Shown here in pieces: positions 15,655 to 21,367 of a stretch of 21,367 nt of DNA (position 1 is the first letter of the stretch; every line of letters starts with the position of its first letter). Made by a program: the position numbers and the translations under genes. The DNA comes from Chrysochromulina tobinii. Its lineage: Eukaryota > Haptophyta > Prymnesiales > Chrysochromulinaceae. The notes beneath the pieces are model-generated. The model saw only the letters and a list, made by a program, of their open reading frames with translations. It had not been told where the DNA came from and made no database searches. The DNA is taken from positions 1 to 21,367 of the forward strand of contig JWZX01002221.1 of NCBI GenBank assembly GCA_001275005.1, read 5' to 3'.

Positions 15655-17691
15655 TCACAACGGGCAGCCAAGCGAGAAGGCGCCCTCAAGGCTCGGCTCT
15701 CTCTCGTCCTCGTCGCAATTTATTCCAGGCACGAATGCAATGCTATCCTCTCGGATGACGACCTCGGTACCGCGCAGCACGGCGGCCCCAAGTACGACAT
15801 CGGCGTCGGGGTTGTTACTGCCAATCGCAGCGCACATTCGTCGTGTGCCCGCAGGCACAGCGCCTCCACGCCACGCCATTTGCAACGCCGAGGTCACCAG
15901 CGACTGCCGAGTGCGGCCGGGGGCATGCAGCATATACTGCTGGGGCGTGAGCACGAGCGGCTGCTGCACGCCCTCGGCGAAGACCAGCGCGAGCCGCGGC
16001 AGCGCGTCGAGTGTGCTATTGGTCAGATAGGCGCACACTGCAGCGCTCGTAGCAGAGAGCTCGATGCGACTCACTTGCTTCACGCGTTGCCGTAGCACGC
16101 CAAGCACTTCGCGGAACTGTGGCGCGTTCAACCGCAGATGCGTCGTGCCGCTGTCAACGAGGCAAGTACTCCGTAGTTCACTCCTCTCACGTGCCTCGCG
16201 CCCATGCACATCACGCCCATCACGGCGCGTAGCCTTCTTGGCCGAAGTGCGCCAGGGCCCGAGTGCCTCCTTGCCATCGGCGAGCGCGGGAAGCCGCATG
16301 TATTCCCTTCCATCGTGCAGCACCGGAGCAGAGCCCAAGATCTTCGAGGACACCTGAGACCCTGGCGATGACGAAACCTGAGCCAAGCTCTTCGAGGGCA
16401 CCGGCGGCGTTGGCGCCATCGCCTGGGTCTCAAGTTTCGTCATCGCCAGGGTCTCAGGTTTCGTCATCGCCAGGGCACGGCGGCCCTTGCTGTGTGTGCC
16501 GTTGCTGCTCTGAGTGCTACTGTTGCGGCTCAAGCTGCTGCTCATGCTGTTGCGTGTGCTGCCGGCCGCGCTGCTGCCACTTCTGCCAACGTCCAGGCCT
16601 CGAGGCGCCGGCGGCAGTCGCTCCACCCACATTTCTCGGAGTCGAAGTCGGTAGCCCACAGCACCGGCCACGCGTGCGCGAGGCACCACAATTGCATGCT
16701 TGGAAGCGAGCCGTGCGGCGCTTGCGGTGCCGCCAAGGAACAGCTGCCCACCGCGATCGGAGAGGCAAAGTGAAAACGAGTGGCTGTGCCTTGTACGCAC
16801 GCGCGGCTTCCGCTCCTTCTGCTGCTCTGGTGACGGCTGCTGTGGCGACGGCTGCTGGGGCTCCGGCGCTGGTGATGGCAAGCCATCGAACACGCTAGGC
16901 CTCCCGATCCCAGAGACTTGCGCGAGGCCCAAGATCCCGTCCATGGGCTGCGTGTACAGCGAACCCGATTCGTGGGTAATGCAGCCGAAGCGCTGTCGCA
17001 TAGACGTGCCGGACCTTCGAGTGGCATTTGTAATATATCCAGCGTCAGAGATGATGATGCCGCTGTACGCAGACGATTCCGCATACCCCGTGCTGAATAT
17101 ATTGCAGGCACGCTTGCGAGCGCTCGCGCTCTTGTTTAACTGAGCAATCGTCGTGCCGTGACGGCAATCTGGCAGCGCTGCCATCGCCGAACGGGTCGGG
17201 TCATACTGACGGCCCGAGTGAGCACCGCAATCCACGCACCATGTACACGGAACGCTGGTCAGAAACGAGCCCGTGTCCACGATGAGGTCAAATGGCGTCG
17301 CCGGGCTGCCCACGCACACGCGTGTGGTGTAGACGCCACTCGTCGACAGGTGCGCGACAAGAGGAGAGGGCAGCACACGAGTTGTGAACGCGGCGTGCAA
17401 TGCCATGTATAAAGTCGGCCCTCCAAACCCCGACCCGCGAAATTCAAGTGTGAACGGGGATCGAGTTTGGCTGTGATAATAGGGGGTCCGGGTCCCTGAG
17501 CTAGTGGCAACCGCATCCGTATGTACGCCGGTCCGGTGTCTTGGGTGTCGAATTATTACCATTGGCTGTGAACTGTGACGTTCTGAACTGGCTGTTGATT
17601 CTATCACTTTGCTTTCAGTGTGCTGTTTTGTGCTGTTAACCTTCGGCCGCCTTCCAATACTTAGACTATTGTACACGGATAATGATTGCAT
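15655..17691 (-). CDS. Pepsin-family (A1) aspartic protease, plasmepsin V-like; N-terminus uncertain
   Basis: From the first in-frame ATG (17691-17689) to TGA (15657-15655) the frame codes 678 aa; another in-frame ATG at 17406 would give 583 aa. Two catalytic motifs are intact: VDTGS with D139 and VDSGTT with D513 (numbered from 17691). The flap region (YAESSAYSGIIISD) and the FGC...QPMDGILGLA motif follow in family order. The Cys pattern after the first motif (PCTWCVDCGAH) resembles plasmepsin V. The two aspartates are 374 residues apart, about twice the pepsin spacing, because Pro/Gln-rich (about 290-305) and Ser/Thr-rich linkers are inserted in the central region. Residues 1-95 have no signal peptide and lie in less GC-rich DNA, so an upstream exon probably supplies the true N-terminus; a possible acceptor (TATTATCACAG on the minus strand) is near 17475. 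Secretory-pathway location is expected from family. Confidence 0.85.
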   Translation of the reverse strand: MQSLSVYNSLSIGRRPKVNSTKQHTESKVIESTASSERHSSQPMVIIRHPRHRTGVHTDAVATSSGTRTPYYHSQTRSPFTLEFRGSGFGGPTLYMALHAAFTTRVLPSPLVAHLSTSGVYTTRVCVGSPATPFDLIVDTGSFLTSVPCTWCVDCGAHSGRQYDPTRSAMAALPDCRHGTTIAQLNKSASARKRACNIFSTGYAESSAYSGIIISDAGYITNATRRSGTSMRQRFGCITHESGSLYTQPMDGILGLAQVSGIGRPSVFDGLPSPAPEPQQPSPQQPSPEQQKERKPRVRTRHSHSFSLCLSDRGGQLFLGGTASAARLASKHAIVVPRARVAGAVGYRLRLREMWVERLPPAPRGLDVGRSGSSAAGSTRNSMSSSLSRNSSTQSSNGTHSKGRRALAMTKPETLAMTKLETQAMAPTPPVPSKSLAQVSSSPGSQVSSKILGSAPVLHDGREYMRLPALADGKEALGPWRTSAKKATRRDGRDVHGREARERSELRSTCLVDSGTTHLRLNAPQFREVLGVLRQRVKQVSRIELSATSAAVCAYLTNSTLDALPRLALVFAEGVQQPLVLTPQQYMLHAPGRTRQSLVTSALQMAWRGGAVPAGTRRMCAAIGSNNPDADVVLGAAVLRGTEVVIREDSIAFVPGINCDEDEREPSLEGAFSLGCPL
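16353..16474 (-). repeat. Inverted plus tandem repeat cluster in protease linker
   Basis: Two 24-bp direct units (16427-16450 and 16451-16474, 23 of 24 identical) encode the repeated peptide LAMTKxET. An inverted copy at 16353-16382 matches the reverse complement of 16429-16458 at 29 of 30 positions, with a 46-nt spacer. The inverted copy is translated in a different register as QVSSSPGSQVSS. All lie in the Ser-rich disordered linker between the two catalytic halves. Confidence 0.92.
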
Positions 17692-17919
17692 AATGCTCTC
17701 AGATTCATAATACAAGACTCTCACTCTATGGAGTCCAAATCGAATGGTACAACCGAACTGACACAGCTCTACTCATACGGGACGGGTCACGGCCCATTGG
17801 GACAACGTGCGTCGTGCGGCAACAACTAACATCGGGTGAAGACTCCCTCTCCAGCCGCGGCCCGAGGCGAGGCGAGGCGAGTGCCGCGATGCTGAGAGGC
17901 TGGCGCCTCTCAGATCTCG
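17692..17919. other. Intergenic gap between protease and ChaN-like gene
   Basis: This gap holds the upstream region of the protease gene and the 3' end of the ChaN-like gene, both on the minus strand. It contains four GAGGC-type units near 17864-17881 and a strong hairpin next to the ChaN stop (17892-17913). Part of it may be an intron or 5' exon of the protease gene. Confidence 0.4.
17892..17913 (-). repeat. Perfect hairpin 7 bases after the ChaN-like stop codon
   Basis: The arms CTGAGAGGC (17892-17900) and GCCTCTCAG (17905-17913) are exact reverse complements around a 4-nt loop. It begins seven bases 3' of the stop in the transcript. It overlaps a perfect 10-bp tandem repeat (17911-17930) that spans the stop codon itself. 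Confidence 0.75.
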
Positions 17920-17930
17920 TCAGATCTCGT
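17911..17930. repeat. 10-bp tandem duplication across the ChaN-like stop codon
   Basis: CAGATCTCGT occurs twice back to back (17911-17920 and 17921-17930). The stop codon TGA is read from 17922-17920, at the junction of the two copies, so the duplication places the last coding residues and the stop next to a copy in the 3' untranslated region. Confidence 0.9.
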
Positions 17931-18518
17931 GGATGGGGGCGGCTGAGGTACCGATGTGCAGCGCGCTTGTGGAGATCCTGGGTGGTTCCAGTGGGCCACC
18001 CTTAGCCGCCGCGCCTGCGCTGATCCCCCCGGGGACGCCAGCCACGCCCCCCCCGCTGCCGGCCGCGCCGCCACCGCTCGTTCGCCGCTCGTTTGCCGAG
18101 GAGAGCCGAGGCTGTGTATACAGGACCCACTCAGCCTCGGTGCGCTCGAGGGGTTTGTCAATAGCAGGCAACCCGATAGCGGCCCACGGCACAGAGAGCG
18201 GCACGACCGAAAAGGTGGACAGGCCTGTGCGCCGCGTGACGCGGTCGGGGATCCCCACGCGCCCACGAACATGGTCCGAGCCAGCCAGCACCACGATGCG
18301 TCCGGAGGGATTGGGCGGCCGAACCTCGTTGACGCCGTGAATGACGGCCGCGGATGATCTCGGTTCCCTTGCGGCGCCGGCAGCTTCGACGGGGAGCGGG
18401 GAGCTCATGTATCCTGCTATCGAGGCGGCCATGTATTCGTCCATCAGCGTCTGCGCCTCATACATGGCCCTCAGCCGCTCCTGTGTCAGAGGTCGACCAT
18501 GGAACTGCATGCCGCTAT

Positions 18519-18550
<32 letters not shown>

Positions 18551-19329
18551 CTGCCGCCGCCTAGATGGGCGGCACCCGTGGGTACCGGCGGCACTGAAGA
18601 GCCGCTGCTGCTGCCGGGAGCAGCGCCGCCAAGCTCCGCGAGCCGCTCAGCAAAGCGCCGGTAGTGCGCTTCGTTACTCAAGTCCATCTCGGGCAGATAT
18701 GCAGCAAGCTCGCGTGGCAGCCCGTGCACACCGACCTGGCCCACCGTGATCACGAGTTGATAGGGCGCGTTGAGGCCGACGACGCGGATGCGCTCCTTAC
18801 GCGCGTAGGCGAGGACCTTGGCATAGTGGTTCAGGTCGTAGCCCCACGTGAGCTTCCAAGCTGTGCGCTTGGCGAGCTTCTCGAACGAACCGTCGCCAAA
18901 GACGAAGGCGTCGAGGGCACGCTGGTGCTGCCGCCAGCACATCTCGAGGCCGATCATGAGCGGCTGGTCGTCCATTTCGTTCACCGCCTTGATAAGCTCG
19001 TACTGCATTGCGTGGTGAAGCGGGTGCGTGTGCTCCTCGCCCGCGAAGATGACGCGTGGCAGGACGCCATCCACAGCGGAGCGCTGGAGAGCTGACAAGA
19101 TGTGGGCCCTCGGATCGGGCGAGATGAAGGAGCCTGCGCGCGTGTCATACAGGATGGATCGCCGCTTCGCATAACTCGAGAACTGCTCCCGGTCCATTTG
19201 CCACTCCTCAGGCTTGAGAAGCGATGGGCTCGTGGCTGCGGATGCGGGAAGTGCCAAACTGCTGGCGAGCAATCCGCCGCCGGCAGCGCGGAAGAGATCC
19301 GCGCGAGACACCAAGCCGAGCGGAGCCAT
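17920..19329 (-). CDS. ChaN/DUF399-like haem-binding (Tiki superfamily) protein with N-terminal signal
   Basis: From ATG 19329-19327 to TGA 17922-17920 the frame codes 469 aa. A hydrophobic segment (about 17-31, AAGGGLLASSLALPASA) ending in ASA|A looks like a cleavable signal or thylakoid-transfer peptide; a weak SRADLFR precedes it but no twin arginine. The ChaN core starts at about 90: FAGEEHTHPLHH (95-106, the GxxH...H motif of the Tiki/EreA/ChaN fold), IGLEM (126-130), WGYDLNHYAKVL (162-173) and VVGLNAPYQLV (183-193). A Gly/Ser insertion coded by (GCC)n splits the helical part near 265-300, and VVLAGSDHVRGRVGIPDRV is the closing motif. Bacterial ChaN binds haem in iron uptake; plant and algal relatives are mostly plastid proteins. 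The last 60 residues are Gly/Ala-rich and may be disordered. The gene is divergent from the DHHC gene. Confidence 0.88.
18526..18561 (-). repeat. (GCC)n repeat encoding polyglycine in ChaN-like gene
   Basis: A tract of eight GCC units, then one GCT and three more GCC-type triplets, is read on the minus strand as a Gly-rich spacer inside the ChaN domain. Similar Gly-coding triplet tracts occur in the filamin gene near 14040-14095 and 14245-14270. Confidence 0.9.
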
Positions 19330-19347
19330 TAGCCGAGCGGAGCCATT
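19314..19347 (-). repeat. 17-bp tandem duplication containing the ChaN-like start codon
   Basis: The 17-bp unit AGCCGAGCGGAGCCATT is repeated perfectly at 19314-19330 and 19331-19347. Each copy carries an ATG on the minus strand. Because 17 is not a multiple of three, the outer ATG is in a different frame and makes a short upstream frame. Confidence 0.95.
19329..19346 (-). promoter_or_regulatory. Upstream ORF (MAPLG-stop) overlapping the ChaN-like start
   Basis: The duplicated ATG at 19346-19344 opens a five-codon frame ending in TAA at 19331-19329. This TAA overlaps the main ATG by one base (TAATG), an arrangement that can support termination-reinitiation. The peptide repeats the first five residues of the main protein. 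It matters only if transcription starts upstream of 19346. Confidence 0.6.
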
Positions 19348-19512
19348 ACCCGCGAGTCTTTTCACGTTCACGGCATGAGGAAATGCCCTAGAGCAGTGTT
19401 TCAAAGTGTTTGGGCGCCTTGCAGCTTGAAATGATCCATAATAAACACCTTTGTTTTCTGGAACTTCAGATCGTTCTTTGGCCCGCTCCTCCAGCCGATA
19501 CAGCGGCGGTCA
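19330..19512. promoter_or_regulatory. Compact divergent promoter between ChaN-like and DHHC genes
   Basis: Only 183 bp separate the two start codons. An AT-rich patch around 19437-19449 (CATAATAAACACC on plus, TTTATTATG on minus) could act as a TATA-like element for either direction: about 65 bp from the DHHC ATG and about 110 bp from the ChaN-like ATG. On the minus strand the ChaN frame stays open without an ATG from 19509. Confidence 0.5.
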
Positions 19513-21052
19513 ATGGTGACTCCACCCGATGTGCGATCGCATGGCTTCGAGCGACCGTTGGACGCGCACCAATTATCATCCTGGTACTTCCTCGCCCTTG
19601 TCGTCGTCAGCTTCTTCGTGTTGTACACTCCAGTCGAGGTGGGCGCTGAAGGCATCACAGTCGACTGCATCTATGCCATCCTCGTTTGCACGACGTTCTA
19701 CGCAGGAGTGATGAGCATGGGCATCGACCCGTCCGACGACGGCGCGCTCAAAGCGCGCAAGGCCGCCGCCGCTGGTCTGCCGGACGCGGAGCCACCGCCT
19801 CCCGACGCAACAAACCACTGCGGCCTGTGTGATGCCTTTGTGCTCAAGCGCTCCAAGCACTGTAGAAGGTGCGTCATGAACGCCGCGTCACACCTCCAAA
19901 CACTGCTGTACCGTTTGTGCTGCGCCTCCCCATCCTGCTGACGGCCTAGCAGTCAGCTTAGGCGCACAACCCAGGCCTGCTGTGGGCATTTCCGGCCGGA
20001 ACAGCGGCAGGCACTTTCCCTTTCCCCTACGTCCGCCATTGCTTCACCGAGAGTTCCACATCTCTGGACGCAGGTGCAACAAGTGCGTTGACACGTTTGA
20101 CCACCACTGTCCCTGGCTCAACACATGCGTGGGCCGGAAAAACTATCCGCACTTCATTGGACTGCTATGCAGCGTCTTCGCGCTGACGACGGTGCACATC
20201 AGTGCCTTTGTTCATTCGGGTGTACGACAGATTTGGGTCCAATCTCAGCGAGATCAGCTCGCCGACGTGTACGGCGGGCTGTCCTCGCTAGCCTATGGCA
20301 TCATACTCATTGTCCTCGGCGTGCTGATAGCACCAGCCATGATGCTCGTATTCCAATTGCTTTCCTTTCACCTGGGCCTCATTCGACGGGGCATGACCAC
20401 GTATGAGTTTATCATGGCGCAGCGCAAGAAAGAGAAGGAGTGGGCCTTCGCCACTGGTCCGGAGACTAGGCAGCACAAGCTGATCAAATGGATCAATCGG
20501 AACGCGCCCTGCATCGCGGTATGCCTTGTTTGCGACGAGCCGCCCACGGCCGCGTCGACGAAGCCCCAGCGGGTGCCATCATGGGATCTTCTACGGCAGC
20601 AGCTTTGTTTCCGAGCGAGCAAGCCAGCTCAGGTGCAGAGCAAGCCATGCACTGAATGCATTCCGATAGTTGATCATGTCAAATGCCGTGCTCGTAGGCA
20701 AAAGCGGCTGAGAACTCTACAGCGGAGGATTCTCTCAGTGGCGAGAACACCGGGTGAGCATCCAAGACTTCGTTGCCTTGTTCATTCACTTGTACGCCTA
20801 GCTAACACATTCCCTCCGTACGATCTGGCACACCCTGCAGGGAAACTCAGCGATCGACCCCTGCGACTTTCGTGCGAGATGCTGCTGCTGCACCTTCAAC
20901 CCCAGCTGCTACAACAGTTATCCCAGCATCAGTGGTTGGAGCCGATGCACTCGCTGGTACAGAAGCCCAGCAGCCGCCGCTGTCGCCCTCGCGACGCGAG
21001 ATTGATGAGAGTGCTGTACAAAACAAACTCAACCCAGACGCCCGAAACTTGA
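19513..21052 (+). CDS. DHHC-type protein S-acyltransferase (ZDHHC1/11-like), intron-containing
   Basis: Exon 1 is 19513-19868 and exon 2 starts at 20074; the splice completes the DHHC cysteine-rich domain CGLC...SKHCRRC|NKCVDTFDHHCPWLNTCVGRKNY. The enzyme should transfer palmitate or another acyl group to protein cysteines, with the DHHC cysteine as the acyl carrier, on endomembranes or the plasma membrane. There are four hydrophobic segments: two before the DHHC domain (SSWYFLALVVVSFFVLY and CIYAILVCTTFYAGVMS) and two after (GLLCSVFALTTVHI, GIILIVLGVLIAPAMMLVF). MGIDPSDDGALKAR after TM2 and TTYE (TTxE motif) after TM4 match the family. After about 20510 the frame loses recognisable homology. 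It runs open to TGA 21052, but introns at 20633-20697 and 20754-20840 would instead give an Ala/Ser/Thr/Pro-rich tail ending at TAA 21069. ATG 19513 lies directly before TM1. Confidence 0.87.
19869..20073 (+). other. Intron 1 of the DHHC gene (205 bp, GT-AG)
   Basis: The donor is AGAAG|GTGCGT and the acceptor is GACGCAG|GTGCAAC. AG plus G forms the second Arg of HCRRC, so the join lands precisely inside the zinc-binding cysteine-rich core. Both exon edges share the bases AGGTGC, so only the GT-AG rule fixes the exact position. Without splicing, the DHHC motif would be in a different frame from the first half of the domain. Confidence 0.93.
20754..20840 (+). other. Candidate late intron in DHHC gene tail (87 bp)
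   Basis: A consensus donor GTGAGC at 20754, a CTAAC branch-like sequence at about 20802 and an acceptor ACACCCTGCAG before 20841 are correctly spaced. Its length is a multiple of three, so it does not by itself choose between tail frames. It removes the TGA and TAA that interrupt the Ala/Pro/Ser-rich frame ending at 21069. Confidence 0.4.
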
Positions 21053-21069
21053 GTGGTGACGCTATCTAA

Positions 21070-21193
21070 GAAGAGTGCACATATTCCATATTGCGGTCGT
21101 TTAGCGCGTTCACGCGTAATAAAACCGGCGTTCAGGCGTAGCGGTTTAAATTTACAACACCTTGTGAAAATTCGTACCAGGTTTCAACGAGTT
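21070..21193. terminator. 3' flank of the DHHC gene with AATAAA signal
   Basis: AATAAA at 21118-21123 lies 49-66 bp after the two possible stop codons (21069 or 21052) and is followed by an AT-richer stretch. This is a plausible polyadenylation signal, although algae of this kind do not always use AATAAA. Confidence 0.45.
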
Positions 21194-21367
21194 CTAGCGA
21201 CCCTTTTTTTCTCTAAGGGGCGGGCCCGGAGCGCCGCTGCCGGGCTCCCTGGCGGCTTCAGACGCGCTCGGGTCGGCCAGTTCGGGCTTCGAGGCGACGC
21301 CCGTGGTCGATGCCGACCACGGCAAGAGCGAATCGCACCGACGGCGACGCCGAGGCCGGTGCTGCGG
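21194..21367. other. Right-edge fragment, coding-like on both strands (unresolved)
   Basis: On the minus strand a frame enters from the right edge and ends at TAG (21196-21194), giving 57 residues rich in Arg, then Ala/Ser/Pro/Glu with a basic end. On the plus strand a textbook acceptor (CCC, seven T, CTCTAAG, ending at 21217) is followed by an open frame of Ala/Ser/Gly composition to the edge. Only one is likely real. The fragment contains a perfect 9-bp-arm hairpin (CCGTGGTCG at 21301-21309, CGACCACGG at 21314-21322). Confidence 0.3.

Noticed and set aside
1-21367. tRNA, rRNA or other classical RNA genes
   Set aside because: I looked for T-loop-like GGTTCGANTCC sequences and cloverleaf arms in the non-coding gaps and found none that were convincing.

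Overview
The window looks like GC-rich nuclear DNA of a unicellular alga, most likely a haptophyte. The evidence is GT-AG introns that are short and few, very long exons, low-complexity Gly/Ser/Pro/Ala linkers coded by GC-rich simple repeats, and a gene set of a soluble-type adenylyl cyclase, filamin-repeat protein, plasmepsin V-like protease, ChaN/DUF399 protein and DHHC acyltransferase. The taxonomic call is inference from gene families and style; no marker gene is present.

Layout from left to right. (1) 1-561, minus: 5' end of an unrecognised, probably mitochondrial two-TM protein that runs off the left edge. (2) 562-1013: divergent promoter with a perfect palindrome, a TATA box and a (GCGT)n microsatellite. 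(3) 1014-10803, plus: a giant two-exon gene (3,210 aa) with a TM anchor, paired class III cyclase domains, a cyclic-nucleotide-binding domain, a STAND-type NTPase, TPR-like helices and a C-terminal nucleoside-hydrolase-like domain. (4) 10804-11799: convergent 3' flanks with no convincing gene. (5) 11800-15372, minus: filamin-repeat protein with an interrupted SH3b-like module and a C-terminal segment resembling the post-RNase H region of DIRS-type retroelements. (6) 15655-17691, minus: pepsin-family aspartic protease, N-terminus uncertain. (7) 17920-19329, minus: ChaN/Tiki-like (DUF399) protein with a cleavable N-terminal signal. (8) 19330-19512: compact divergent promoter. (9) 19513-about 21052/21069, plus: DHHC palmitoyltransferase with one certain intron and an uncertain tail. 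(10) 21194-21367: right-edge fragment of unclear strand.

The genes do not form an operon or an obvious pathway. The biological highlight is the cyclase: one polypeptide that should make cAMP, bind a cyclic nucleotide, hydrolyse NTP in a STAND module, and carry a nucleoside-hydrolase fold with altered catalytic aspartates. Its disordered linkers also carry six RRxS protein kinase A-type sites. The second highlight is the filamin protein's retroelement-derived C-terminal domain.
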